From NCBI GenBank assembly GCA_049334165.1, contig JBEGHD010000008.1: 64,000 nucleotides of DNA; one strand, written 5' to 3'. The position numbers and the translations under genes are program-made. Each line of letters starts with the position of its first letter. The stretch's first letter is position 1. The notes beneath the pieces were generated by a model. The model did not search any database and had not been told where the DNA came from. It saw only the letters and a program-made list of their open reading frames with translations. Positions 8,237 to 17,578 of the stretch are shown in pieces. The stretch is from JBEGHD01 sp049334165 (GTDB taxonomy: Bacteria > Bacteroidota > Bacteroidia > Flavobacteriales_D > Sanyastnellaceae).

Positions 8237-8244
8237 CAAATATA
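8237..8244 (-). promoter_or_regulatory. -7 box TATATTTG of the ferredoxin gene
   Basis: Perfect TAnnTTTG match on the minus strand, 35 nt before the ferredoxin ATG. A short inverted repeat (ATCCCC/GGGGAT, 8255-8273) lies just upstream of it, between the two divergent genes, and could be an operator or a structured leader for the plus-strand gene. Confidence 0.5.
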
Positions 8245-8302
8245 TCAATAGAAAATCCCCGAAGACCGGGGATCAATTGCAAATTTTATCTGTTTATCAT
8301 TT

Positions 8303-9358
8303 ATGCAGTTACAACAGCGAATAAAGGCGTTTGTTCAGTTGGGTAAAGTGTTGAAGGCCATAGGGTCCAGAGGGCCATGGCCAGGTTTTGAAATTGGAGT
8401 TGGCCAGACAGAGTACGAAAGTCTCGAACGACAAGTGCAACAAGCTCAGATCCACAACAAGTGGTTTACCGAAGAAAACGTTCGAAAAGCAATGAAAGCC
8501 TGGGGTGAGCAGCTCACAGCTGAAAACCTCGAGAAGTGGCTGGAAGATTATTCAACTGATTTTGAGCAACCGATTGACAAAACGGTAGGCATTGTGATGG
8601 CCGGAAATATTCCTCTTGTTGGTTTTCACGATCTACTCACGGTTTTGATTTCAGGAGCAAAAGCCAAGGTGAAAATGTCTTCGGATGACACTGTGCTCAT
8701 GCAACAAGTGATAGAAACCGTGATTTTGATTGAGCCTGATTTTAAGGATAGAGTGGAACTTGCACCAGATCGTCTGAAAGGAATTGATGCAGTGATGGCC
8801 ACCGGAAGTAACAACACAGCGCGCTACTTCGAGTACTATTTTTCCGAAATGCCTAACATCATTCGAAAAAACCGAAACTCAGTTGCAGTTCTTACGGGTG
8901 ATGAAAGTGCCGAAGAGCTGCATCAACTGGGGACAGATATTTTTGCATACTACGGCCTGGGATGCCGCAATGTCTCAAAGATTTACCTTCCCGAGAGCTA
9001 CGATCTGGATGCTTTTTTCAAAGGAATTTTCGAGTATAAAGATGTGATTGATCACAACAAATACGGTAACAATTACGACTACAACAAGACCATTTGGTTG
9101 ATGAACAAGGAGACTATTTACGACAATGGCTTTCTGCTGTTAAAAGAAGAAAAGTCTCTTTCATCTCCTCTGGCTACAGTCTACTACGAGCGGTACAACG
9201 ATATAGACGATGTGAAGACCGAGCTTGAGAATCGAAGCGAAGAGCTGCAGTGTGTTGTTGGTAAGGATTTCCTTCCTTTTGGAGAAGCGCAGCAGCCGGC
9301 ACTTTGGGATTATGCCGATGGCGTGAACACCCTTGACTTCATGAAATCGCTTCGTTAG
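8303..9358 (+). CDS. LuxC-type acyl-CoA reductase
   Basis: A 351-residue protein of the LuxC acyl-CoA reductase family, which reduces acyl-CoA or acyl esters to aldehydes with NADPH. Seen: KTVGIVMAGNIPLVGFHDLL (nucleotide-binding region, about residues 95-115), ATGSNNTARYFEYYF, and the YYGLGCRNVSKIYLPE segment carrying the likely catalytic Cys. No luciferase or synthetase partner is nearby, so the aldehyde's fate is unknown; a lipid role is plausible. The ATG at 8303 has no Shine-Dalgarno sequence. Confidence 0.9.
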   Translation: MQLQQRIKAFVQLGKVLKAIGSRGPWPGFEIGVGQTEYESLERQVQQAQIHNKWFTEENVRKAMKAWGEQLTAENLEKWLEDYSTDFEQPIDKTVGIVMAGNIPLVGFHDLLTVLISGAKAKVKMSSDDTVLMQQVIETVILIEPDFKDRVELAPDRLKGIDAVMATGSNNTARYFEYYFSEMPNIIRKNRNSVAVLTGDESAEELHQLGTDIFAYYGLGCRNVSKIYLPESYDLDAFFKGIFEYKDVIDHNKYGNNYDYNKTIWLMNKETIYDNGFLLLKEEKSLSSPLATVYYERYNDIDDVKTELENRSEELQCVVGKDFLPFGEAQQPALWDYADGVNTLDFMKSLR

Positions 9359-9439
9359 AAATGAAATTTTAACCGGGGATTGTTGTTTGATTGATCTGAA
9401 TTGGATCCATTTCAATTTCAGAAATGAGTTCAGTTCACT

Positions 9440-9447
9440 TACTTTTG
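9440..9447 (+). promoter_or_regulatory. -7 box TACTTTTG upstream of the DUF4249-like lipoprotein
   Basis: Perfect TAnnTTTG element 19 nt before the ATG at 9467; a TTTC about 20 nt upstream is a weak -33. Confidence 0.45.
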
Positions 9448-9466
9448 TCCACCAACTTAGAGGAAT

Positions 9467-10582
9467 ATGAAATTAAGATTGATTTTCGGGTTAGCACTGC
9501 TTTCCCTCGTTTTTGGCTGTAGCACAGAAGTTGAGCTCAATGCTCCATACAAATCGACCACCGTTGTTTTCGGAATTCTGGATGCCAAGGAGAGCAGACA
9601 ATACGTTAAAATCAACCGCACCTACCTCGGTGACGGCAACAATGCCGAGTACGCCCAAATTCGCGATAGCCTTGAGTACGAATGGGATGAGTTCAACTCA
9701 ATCACCATGTCGGAGATTGTAAACGGTAGCGTAGTTCAGACTTATGAGTTGGATTCAATCACCATTGAGAACAAGGATACAGATGGTGTTTTTTATGCAC
9801 CGGTTCAAACCGTTTATTACTTTGACGTGGCCCAGGCTGACGAAGATGGAAACTACCTCAATCCAGATGCGATCTACGAGCTGAATGTTGATTTCAAAAA
9901 CAAAGAAGACGTCTCTGCGCAGACAGATATTATCGATGCCCGGGATGGAAATATCAATCAGAGTCCTTTCGGTTCAATGGTTCAAACCATCATCGGTGGT
10001 CAACCGATCTACAACGAAAACGTTTCTCTTCGCTGGACGACTTCGGCAGGAGCAAAGCGCTACGAGTATTCATTGAGGTTTTATTACAGGGAGAACGTAT
10101 GGGCAGATCTTGAGCAAACTCAACTCGAGGATTCGTATATCGACAGCATTACCTGGAAGCTGGGAGAGTTTGAGACGGAGAACACCAATGGTGGACTTTT
10201 GATAGAGCAAAGCTTTAATGGACTTTCATTTTACAACAATGTTGCTTCAAGACTTGAGTCGGATCCTTACATCTCTAGAGAGATGAACATCCAGGACGAG
10301 GAGGGAGATTATGTTTCAGTTTCACTGATACTGTCTATTGCAAATGACGAGCTCAATACGTTTATCAGTGTAAATGAACCTGTCACAGGTATTGTGCAAG
10401 AACGTCCTTCTTACACAAACGTGAGCAACGGAATTGGAATCCTGGCCTCAAAATCCAGCGCGAGCAGAGGACCGATTGCACTTAGTAAGTTTTCCAGAGA
10501 AGAACTCGCTACAGGGGCGGTAACCAGTGACCTCGACTTTTGCTCCAACAGTGATCCGCAAGAGACTTTCTCCTGTGATTAA
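9467..10582 (+). CDS. DUF4249-like lipoprotein
   Basis: A 371-residue lipoprotein: signal ending LSLVFGC-S (Cys 18), then TEVELNAPYKSTTVVFGILD, typical of the N-terminus of DUF4249-family surface lipoproteins of Bacteroidota. The middle holds a beta-rich region (VSLRWTTSAGAKRYEYSLRF resembles a fibronectin-like strand pair) and the C-terminus has two Cys (DFCSNSDPQETFSC) that may form a disulfide. Such proteins often accompany TonB receptors, but none is adjacent here. Function unknown. Confidence 0.7.
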   Translation: MKLRLIFGLALLSLVFGCSTEVELNAPYKSTTVVFGILDAKESRQYVKINRTYLGDGNNAEYAQIRDSLEYEWDEFNSITMSEIVNGSVVQTYELDSITIENKDTDGVFYAPVQTVYYFDVAQADEDGNYLNPDAIYELNVDFKNKEDVSAQTDIIDARDGNINQSPFGSMVQTIIGGQPIYNENVSLRWTTSAGAKRYEYSLRFYYRENVWADLEQTQLEDSYIDSITWKLGEFETENTNGGLLIEQSFNGLSFYNNVASRLESDPYISREMNIQDEEGDYVSVSLILSIANDELNTFISVNEPVTGIVQERPSYTNVSNGIGILASKSSASRGPIALSKFSREELATGAVTSDLDFCSNSDPQETFSCD

Positions 10583-10663
10583 TCGAATTATAACTGTTCG
10601 TAAACGTTTTTTTTCAATCGGCTTTCGTAAATTCGTTTAAAGCTAGCTAAAGCGAGAGTCGAT

Positions 10664-11074
10664 ATGACAGAGGATTTCCGATCAGAAAATTATTTTGCAA
10701 CCTACAGGCTTTCCGATGGGATTCTCACCGTAGAGTTCAAGCCTGATGTCATTATTGATCTTCGTGTAGCAAAGAAGGTAGTGGCCGCCAGACACGAGCT
10801 CGTCAAAGGTCAGGTTTACCCAACGATGACGGTCATCAACAACGATTATCTTTTACTCGAAAAAGACGCTTATCGCTATCTGGGCTCGGCCGATGGAGTA
10901 AAATACATGAGTGCTGGTGCTATCGTTATCAACTCTCCTCTGAGAAGAATCCTCACCAATTTTCAACTGACTTTTTACAAACAAAAAGTGCCATTGAGAG
11001 TGTTTTCTTCTCGCAGCGATGCAAGACTTTGGCTTTTAGACTTCATTAAAGACCGCGAAGAAGTCGGCCGCTAA
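10664..11074 (+). CDS. STAS/SpoIIAA-like domain protein (DUF7793-like)
   Basis: A 136-residue cytoplasmic protein with an alternating alpha/beta pattern: ATYRLSDGILTVEFKPDVII, a helix VAKKVVAARHEL, a strand YPTMTVIN, then AGAIVINSPLRRILTNF and a terminal helix. This matches the small SpoIIAA-like proteins of Bacteroidota (DUF7793) as I remember them; they are of unknown function. The stop overlaps the stop of the convergent Lacal_2735 gene within the tetranucleotide CTAA. Confidence 0.7.
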   Translation: MTEDFRSENYFATYRLSDGILTVEFKPDVIIDLRVAKKVVAARHELVKGQVYPTMTVINNDYLLLEKDAYRYLGSADGVKYMSAGAIVINSPLRRILTNFQLTFYKQKVPLRVFSSRSDARLWLLDFIKDREEVGR

Positions 11075-11259
11075 TTCTTGCTGTCTTTTTCGTTGGCTTT
11101 CATTTTATCAATTTCGTTGGCAAGCTCTTCGGCCTCTGCCAACAGCGCATCACCTTTTGAGCGATCTGAATGCGAAATTTCGTAAGCTTTACTTAGCAGC
11201 TTTCGGTGCTTGTCTTCGAGCTTTTCGATTTTACTTTTCTTTTTGAATAGTCCAAACAT
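11071..11259 (-). CDS. Lacal_2735 family small protein
   Basis: A 62-residue helical protein starting MFGLFKKKSKIEKLEDKH, characteristic of the Lacal_2735 family found in Flavobacteriia; the rest is a charged helical hairpin (LLAEAEELANEIDKM). The start at 11259 is chosen over an ATG three codons upstream because MFGLFKKK is the conserved N-terminus. Function unknown. The gene overlaps the convergent neighbour by 4 nt. Confidence 0.8.
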   Translation of the reverse strand: MFGLFKKKSKIEKLEDKHRKLLSKAYEISHSDRSKGDALLAEAEELANEIDKMKANEKDSKN

Positions 11260-11317
11260 GGCTGTCAATTTTAGAGAGAACAGCCGAAATCCGATATTGT
11301 TAATGCAATTGCATTAA

Positions 11318-14300
11318 TTACTCACAGTCAATTTTAGAATCGTCCTTTCTAAAAAGATTTTTGAAACCGCAGTAGAATTCTTCCATGTCGTCAAACTCTT
11401 CGCGATACAGCACACCTACGCCTTGTGTGGTCATACTCTGGTTTCCTCGAGCCACATCGAAATCATTGCTTTCGTTGTAAACTACCAGCCTGATTTTTCC
11501 CTCTTCAGTGATCTTGTACTCCAATCGAATATCTCCGATTATATTGCTGTTGTTGGCATTCTGATTTGCAGCGGTTCCGTGAGAAACACCAAAGTTTCCG
11601 CTCAGAGAAAGCCGCTCATTAAACAGTTGTGTGGAAAGGGCAACAGCAATCTCCTCATTGGTGATTCTGTCTCCAGGACGGTATCGAACTCCAATGTCGA
11701 ATTCATTGCTAATCTGCGATAGCCAGTTGCTGATTTGACTCGATAAAAACTCCGAAGAATTTTCGGCCACCCCAATAGAACCGGCTCCCTCCGTTGCCAC
11801 GTTCGGTGGAGAAACAAACTTCTTTAAGACCAGAAGCGCAAAAGCCTGTCGGTTTCTTTCCTGATCTGTGCTAATGGCGCTTTCCACTCTGGTCCTGGTA
11901 ATTTGATCGGCATTTGGCAGCTCAATGTCAAAAGCAATAGCGGGATTGAGTAGTTTTCCTTCCAGCTCCATGATGAGGTTTACTGGCACCCTCTGAGAGT
12001 ACTGCTCTGCATTTCCGCCCATCAAATCGTAGAGTGGGGCAGTGAGCTTGTAAACCGTTTCCAGGTCGATGTCTGCAGCAAAGGGATCGCCATACCAACT
12101 GATGGTTCCTCCGGGTAAGATTGTAAACTCTTTGTTGATGAGGTTTTTGAGCGTGAAAAGGTAGTTTCCACCCTGCACTTCGATTGTACCAAACATGCTG
12201 AAATCTCCAAAATTGTTGATCTCCAGGTTCAAATGACCTTCACCGGTTCCCTGTAAAATGTCACCGGCAACTTCATCAAAAATCAGCTTGAACTTTGCCT
12301 CTGGAGTAATGTCGAGTTCAAAATTCAGAGAGATCCCACTCAGGTCGAGGTCCTGCTCATATTCGAGCGAATCAGCAGAATGATCTACAAAAGAAATGAA
12401 GTCTTCGAACTCCACCTCACCGCTGCTCCCCACGGGCATAGAAATGTCGGTTCCTTTTTCGGAGCGAGCATTGATATCGAAGATTAAATTGTCAGCATAA
12501 CCAGAAACGTTTAGGTATCCGGTGGCATAGGCCTTTCCGTAGTAGAGCTCGTTCATCTCCTCGGTGGTGTTCATGCACAGAAATGGCTCTTTCTCCATGT
12601 TCACGGTTACATCGAAGTTCCACATCTTAAAATTGTCGTGAATCACAGTTCCCGTTAACCTTCCAGAATTTCCCTCCTGATCGCGGACCACAATGTTGTC
12701 CATCGTAAACATGTCGGGATAAATACCGGCCTCGTCTTCAATTTTATAGGTTGTGTTGAGGTAATCGATCCTCACACTGGTGTTGTCAAACTTCAGTCCG
12801 CCACTGAGAAGAGGTTTGTCGGGTCTTCCGCGAACGTTCACCTTTCCGTTGAGCTTTCCGTTCAGGTCGGAAATTCCTTCATCGATAAAGGCATTCACGA
12901 AGTCAATTTTGAACGCGTTAAAAGTGACATCAATATCGAGAGGAGACTCGCTTTTGGAAGGTTTGTAAAATCCATCGAAGCTCAGCGGAGTGATATCATT
13001 TCTGGAGACAAACCCACCGATCTTGAGTTGTTTTTCCCTGTCGATCCAACTGCTGACGACAGAGATGTTGCCAATTTTGTACTCGTTCACTTCGAACTGA
13101 CTCACAGAGAGGTCTGAGGTGAAGAGCTTCTCCTCATAAATGTCTTCAATTCCCGCAGTTCCGTCAACTCTTCCTGAAAGTGTCAGTCCTTCGTCCTTTA
13201 AAAAACGAGAGAAAAAAGACAGGTCGAAATCCTGCAGTTCTGCATTAAGCCTGTCTTCTGGAGATTCTGATGCTGTACCATTTATCGCGATAAATTCCTT
13301 TTCATTGAAAAGTCGAAATCCATTTACTGCAACCGAGGATGAATCAATGAAAACGGTGGCGCTATCTTCAAGATCCCATTTTTTACCCTGAACTGTGAGA
13401 GAAGATCTGCCAAAATAGAAGTCGAACTTATCGTTGTCGAGAATCCGAAAGCGGCCTTTAATTTCTGCAGAGGTACTGTCTTGCTCATTGTTCCAAACCA
13501 AATCGGTGAAAAGCGTGTCGTTCTCTGAGCGCACATCCAGGTTGAGGTTTCTGAGAGAGTAGGAGTCTTTGTAGTGTACTTCTTCAGTGCCGAGTGTGAG
13601 GTATACAGCTTTCTCGTAATTCGATAAATCGAAAACCGCATTATGCACGTGAGCTCCGTAGAGGTAAAGGCTGTCTGACGCTACAACCCCGTGAAAGCTG
13701 TTTCCAGGTTCGTCCACTTCCAGTCTCACGAATGTGCCTTCTGCAATGTGCACTTTGGGCAAAAAGACCTCTTGAATGGGATTCCAGTCCTCGATTCGGA
13801 GAGTGCTTTCAAAATGTTGGTTTTTATCGGAGCGAGAGTCCTCGTAGTGATAAGCCGGAATCACGTTTGCCAGAATTGACCGAAACGAGTTTTCCAGGTT
13901 TTCAAAGTCGAACTGACCGATAATTTTTCCGGAGGCGATGGGAGATTCCAGAGAGATCCTCCTTCTTTCTTTCACGCTCTCAGCTTCGAGCTGGATGTTG
14001 TCAAAAAAGTAATCTTTTGTAAGGGTGCAGTAGCTCATGTTCTCCACATCAAGCTCTCCGATAAAGTTATCGAGGTTGTTGCCTGTTCCAGAAATGGAGA
14101 GCTCAGCGGCCAGGGTGCCGTAGGGATAATCGTTGAGGAAATTGAGGTTCACCAGATCGAGATGTCGCACATCGGACGCAAAGTTGAATGAAGGTGTACG
14201 GCCGGTAAAATCGACTCCTCCGCTGAATTCCATTATCAGGTTTTTGTCCTCGATACTCAAGTCTCCATTGAAGTAATTTTCCTTGAGTGTACCGTTAACA

Positions 14301-15790
14301 TCGATGTTGTTGTAGCTGTAGCGATTAAAGGTTAGTTTTTCGATTTTCCCCTCAATGTCTGCTCGCATGGTCTCGAGCTTAATCCCGGATCCTTCCACAG
14401 AAAGACTGGAGGTGAGCTCACCCAGTAGTGTGTCTCTGTAAAACTTACCAAGGTTAAATCGATCGGTGCTCAGGCTTCCGGAGTAGCTGTAATCGCCAGA
14501 TTCTGTTTGCTTTAAAGAAAGGTCGGAAGAAACGGAGCCGATGGCAGTGCTTAAGGTTCCATAGGCTACAAAATCCTTGAGAAAGCCGGTGAAGTTTCCG
14601 GTGAAGTTCATCCTTCCCAATCGGTAGAAGTTGGATGGGGTTTTAATGGTTTTGCCTTCGTCAAAAGGAGGGAGCGGGATTTGATCGATGGCATCCTTGT
14701 CGGCAGTGAGGTTTTTGATGCGAAGCGTGATAAAGGTTTGCTCGAAGTCTGGCATTCCATTTAAAGTAATGTCACCTTTGAAGAAGCCGTTTCTGCCAAA
14801 CTGAATCATCAGATCCCGACCTTTGAGATTTTCCACCACTCCCTTAAATTTTCCATCAATTTCCAGTTCTTTTTGCAAACCTTTGAGCTCAGGTGCGAAA
14901 TAGGCGAGGTCGCTCATCTGCAATGTAGATTGCTCAAAATTGTGATTCATTTCTACCTCAGAAACGAAATTGTTCCAGCCTCTGTAGGTTTCGTACTCAA
15001 AACCAATTTGCCCATTTATTGTAGAGTTGTTCGTCTTTAACCGTGAGTTCGTGATGAACGCATGTCTCGGGTCTATGATGAAATCTCCGGCCAGCGAATC
15101 GAGCTCAAATCCGGAAGACTCGTAAGCTTGCATCCTGCCAATCTTTGCCTTGATGGAGTCTCCTGCAATTGCAAAATTTTGTGCGGACAAGTTTATCTCC
15201 CTAACATCCAGATAGTCGTAATCCATCCCCACCGAATCGCGCGACTTGTTGAAGTTCTCATATCGAAAAGTTCCATCTTCCAGATCGATTTGATCAAAGT
15301 CAATTTTCCATTGATTAGAGCTGGTGTCACTTTGTGAACTCTTAAAGTAATCCGACAAAAATTGCACATTGGTGAGAGTGTCACCGTTTCTGATTTTGAT
15401 GTAAAAGTTCGGGTTGTTCAGTAGAATCTCACTGGCTCGAATAAATTTTTTCTCTCGATTAAACTTGATCCCATCTACACTTAGTCGATCGAATTGGGCA
15501 AGTGTATCTCCTTGTTGGTCTTCGAGGTAAACGTTTTCGAGGTTGATTTTTGTGAAGAGATCCAAGTCAACCTTGTCGATTTCAATTTTGGTGTTGAGCT
15601 CATCTGAGAGATAGGACGCTGCTCGTTGCGCAAGCCAGGTTTGAACGGGCGAAGTCTGCACCAAAAGAAACAGCGCGATCAGCAGTAGAATGAAGATCAG
15701 CACCGAATATTTAACTATTTTGAAAAACCTTTTGATGAGCTTCCGTTTAACATCAATTATACCAAAGAAATGCCAATCATCTCCGTGCAA
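11318..15790 (-). CDS. tamB: TamB-family translocation/assembly protein (AsmA-like, DUF490)
   Basis: A 1490-residue inner-membrane-anchored envelope protein. One N-terminal membrane segment (residues about 25-45: YSVLIFILLLIALFLLVQ) is followed by an AsmA-like start (TWLAQRAASYLSDELNTKIE, then a strand-rich 'LENVYLEDQQGDTLA'), a very long beta-helical repetitive region, and the conserved TamB C-terminus (FDIELPNADQITRTRVESAI, LNERLSLSGNFG-like FNERLSLSGNFGV, IIGDIRLEYKITEEGKIRL). TamB-type proteins bridge inner and outer membranes for barrel assembly or lipid transport. Divergent from tsaD with an 86-bp gap, as I recall for many Bacteroidota. Confidence 0.92.
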   Translation of the reverse strand: MHGDDWHFFGIIDVKRKLIKRFFKIVKYSVLIFILLLIALFLLVQTSPVQTWLAQRAASYLSDELNTKIEIDKVDLDLFTKINLENVYLEDQQGDTLAQFDRLSVDGIKFNREKKFIRASEILLNNPNFYIKIRNGDTLTNVQFLSDYFKSSQSDTSSNQWKIDFDQIDLEDGTFRYENFNKSRDSVGMDYDYLDVREINLSAQNFAIAGDSIKAKIGRMQAYESSGFELDSLAGDFIIDPRHAFITNSRLKTNNSTINGQIGFEYETYRGWNNFVSEVEMNHNFEQSTLQMSDLAYFAPELKGLQKELEIDGKFKGVVENLKGRDLMIQFGRNGFFKGDITLNGMPDFEQTFITLRIKNLTADKDAIDQIPLPPFDEGKTIKTPSNFYRLGRMNFTGNFTGFLKDFVAYGTLSTAIGSVSSDLSLKQTESGDYSYSGSLSTDRFNLGKFYRDTLLGELTSSLSVEGSGIKLETMRADIEGKIEKLTFNRYSYNNIDVNGTLKENYFNGDLSIEDKNLIMEFSGGVDFTGRTPSFNFASDVRHLDLVNLNFLNDYPYGTLAAELSISGTGNNLDNFIGELDVENMSYCTLTKDYFFDNIQLEAESVKERRRISLESPIASGKIIGQFDFENLENSFRSILANVIPAYHYEDSRSDKNQHFESTLRIEDWNPIQEVFLPKVHIAEGTFVRLEVDEPGNSFHGVVASDSLYLYGAHVHNAVFDLSNYEKAVYLTLGTEEVHYKDSYSLRNLNLDVRSENDTLFTDLVWNNEQDSTSAEIKGRFRILDNDKFDFYFGRSSLTVQGKKWDLEDSATVFIDSSSVAVNGFRLFNEKEFIAINGTASESPEDRLNAELQDFDLSFFSRFLKDEGLTLSGRVDGTAGIEDIYEEKLFTSDLSVSQFEVNEYKIGNISVVSSWIDREKQLKIGGFVSRNDITPLSFDGFYKPSKSESPLDIDVTFNAFKIDFVNAFIDEGISDLNGKLNGKVNVRGRPDKPLLSGGLKFDNTSVRIDYLNTTYKIEDEAGIYPDMFTMDNIVVRDQEGNSGRLTGTVIHDNFKMWNFDVTVNMEKEPFLCMNTTEEMNELYYGKAYATGYLNVSGYADNLIFDINARSEKGTDISMPVGSSGEVEFEDFISFVDHSADSLEYEQDLDLSGISLNFELDITPEAKFKLIFDEVAGDILQGTGEGHLNLEINNFGDFSMFGTIEVQGGNYLFTLKNLINKEFTILPGGTISWYGDPFAADIDLETVYKLTAPLYDLMGGNAEQYSQRVPVNLIMELEGKLLNPAIAFDIELPNADQITRTRVESAISTDQERNRQAFALLVLKKFVSPPNVATEGAGSIGVAENSSEFLSSQISNWLSQISNEFDIGVRYRPGDRITNEEIAVALSTQLFNERLSLSGNFGVSHGTAANQNANNSNIIGDIRLEYKITEEGKIRLVVYNESNDFDVARGNQSMTTQGVGVLYREEFDDMEEFYCGFKNLFRKDDSKIDCE

Positions 15791-15797
15791 AATACGC

Positions 15798-15805
15798 TAT
15801 TTTTG
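15798..15805 (+). promoter_or_regulatory. -7 box TATTTTTG between tamB and tsaD
   Basis: Perfect TAnnTTTG element on the plus strand, 71 nt before tsaD and only 8 bp from the tamB ATG. No good -33 is visible, so confidence is modest. Confidence 0.4.
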
Positions 15806-15876
15806 CCGCCACCGGCAAGTCTCAAATTACTTCGACAAATGGTCTTTGTGAAACAATGTAAACCGCTGAAATCGAA

Positions 15877-16908
15877 ATGAGTAATCAGGAAAAAGACATT
15901 TATATTCTCGCCATTGAAAGTTCATGTGACGACACCTCGGCTGCAGTTTTTTGTAACGACAGGTTACTTTCAAACGAAGTAGCCACTCAGGCCATCCACA
16001 AAAAATACGGAGGAGTGGTACCCGAACTTGCTAGTCGTGCGCATCAAAAGAACATCGTGCCGGTGGTGGATATTGCCCTGAAAAATGCCGGTGTGGATCG
16101 TTCTCAAATTGGAGCTATGGCTTTCACACGCGGACCGGGACTGCTAGGCTCTCTGCTCGTAGGTGTTTCTTTTGCCAAGTCTTTTGCACTGGCCAGAAAT
16201 ATTCCTCTCCTTGAGGTTAACCACATGCAGGCGCACATTCTGGCTCACTTCATAAAAGATGAAGATGAGAAGGACGCTCCCGAATTTCCGTTTCTCTGCC
16301 TCACCGTTTCTGGTGGGCACACCCAAATCGTGAAAGTGAACAGTCATCTCGACATGGAGTTGATCGGCCACACCATTGACGATGCTGCTGGTGAAGCATT
16401 TGATAAAGGAGCTAAGATTCTTGGGCTTCCTTATCCCGGAGGTCCGCATGTCGACAAGCGCGCCAGGGAGGGAGACCCGGAAAAGTTTGCTTTTACCATT
16501 CCGAACGTGCCGGGGCTTGACTTTAGCTTCAGCGGTTTAAAAACCAGTTTGCTTTATTTCATTCGCGACAATGAAAAGGAGAACCCCAACTTTTTAGAGG
16601 AAAACCTGAATGATATTTGCGCTTCTTATCAGCAGGCGATAGTCACTTTCCTCTTGCAGAAGTTGAAGCGAGCAGCCAGAGAAACGGGAGTGAAAAATAT
16701 CTGTCTTGCGGGTGGTGTTTCGGCCAACTCCAATTTGCGAAATCAACTCACAGAGTTGGGGGAAAGCCAGGGCTGGAAAGTGTTTATTCCGCGATTTGAA
16801 TACTGCACAGACAACGCAGCAATGATTGGCATTGCCGGATACTTCAAATATTTAAAAGGCGAATTTGCTTCTCAGGACATAACTCCAGCAGCTCGCTTGT
16901 CTATTTAG
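15877..16908 (+). CDS. tsaD: tRNA N6-adenosine threonylcarbamoyltransferase (TsaD)
   Basis: A 343-residue member of the TsaD/Kae1/Qri7 family, which transfers threonylcarbamoyl to A37 of ANN-decoding tRNAs. Seen: ILAIESSCDDTSAAV at the N-terminus, GGVVPELASRAH, the metal-binding HMQAHILAH (about residues 110-118), LTVSGGHTQ, DDAAGEAFDKGAK and the C-terminal CTDNAAMIG. Length and motifs are complete. The start ATG at 15877 is the first in frame before the conserved core. Its 3' end overlaps the convergent SRPBCC gene by 8 nt. Confidence 0.98.
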   Translation: MSNQEKDIYILAIESSCDDTSAAVFCNDRLLSNEVATQAIHKKYGGVVPELASRAHQKNIVPVVDIALKNAGVDRSQIGAMAFTRGPGLLGSLLVGVSFAKSFALARNIPLLEVNHMQAHILAHFIKDEDEKDAPEFPFLCLTVSGGHTQIVKVNSHLDMELIGHTIDDAAGEAFDKGAKILGLPYPGGPHVDKRAREGDPEKFAFTIPNVPGLDFSFSGLKTSLLYFIRDNEKENPNFLEENLNDICASYQQAIVTFLLQKLKRAARETGVKNICLAGGVSANSNLRNQLTELGESQGWKVFIPRFEYCTDNAAMIGIAGYFKYLKGEFASQDITPAARLSI

Positions 16909-17329
16909 CAGTTGCGAGTTTCTTCTTTCCCGCTTTTTCGAAATAGTTTTCCAGTGGCATCCAGTAGGTCTTGCGCCACATTTCGGTGAGCCAACCGGCA
17001 CAAATCTCGGGAACTCCTATGTGGTTGAAGTTGAGTCGAGTACCGTTTTTTGTTTTTTCCAACTCGATATCGACTACACTAAATTGCTGGCCGGGAAAAT
17101 TTTTGTGGCTCCATGCCTGAACGATCTTCTTGTTCTTGATGAGCTTGGTCGTAAAACCAAAAACGCGCTTGTTGCACGTTTCAAATTGTCCACCTTCCTC
17201 TTCGGAGATGGATGCTTTCATCCGCGTAAAATCACGGTGTTTCTTGCTGTTCATCAGGGCTTCATAAACCTCTGATGGTTTGGCGTTGAGTTCAACTACC
17301 TGAAAAATATTGTCCGATTTGATTTGCAT
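16901..17329 (-). CDS. SRPBCC (START-like, AHSA1 type) domain protein
   Basis: A 142-residue cytoplasmic protein with the SRPBCC hydrophobic-cavity fold: a first strand FQVVELNAKPSEVYEALMNS, the segment GGQFETCNKRVFGFTTKL, KKIVQAWSHKNFPG and a C-terminal helix with W residues (CAGWLTEMWRKTYWMPL). This is the AHSA1-like pattern; ligand unknown. Convergent with tsaD, sharing 8 nt. Starts at ATG 17329 without a recognisable ribosome-binding site. Confidence 0.85.
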   Translation of the reverse strand: MQIKSDNIFQVVELNAKPSEVYEALMNSKKHRDFTRMKASISEEEGGQFETCNKRVFGFTTKLIKNKKIVQAWSHKNFPGQQFSVVDIELEKTKNGTRLNFNHIGVPEICAGWLTEMWRKTYWMPLENYFEKAGKKKLATAK

Positions 17330-17578
17330 ATGGGCGGTTTAAATCGATTAGTAGTTATAAACAGATAAACTCAAAGTTGGGAAAAATTCGGACGCGGTCA
17401 GCAATCTGGGCTGTTAAATGTTTTCAACCGGAAGCGTTTCACTTTTAGTTGAAGTTAAAAGTTTGGTGTCAACTTTCTTGACTGTTACTGATTTCATCAA
17501 AGTCCAAAATATGTGGTAAGGAGATATGGTTTCATTCGTTCATACTTGGATTGAAGAATTAAAAGCATTTGAGAAAGT

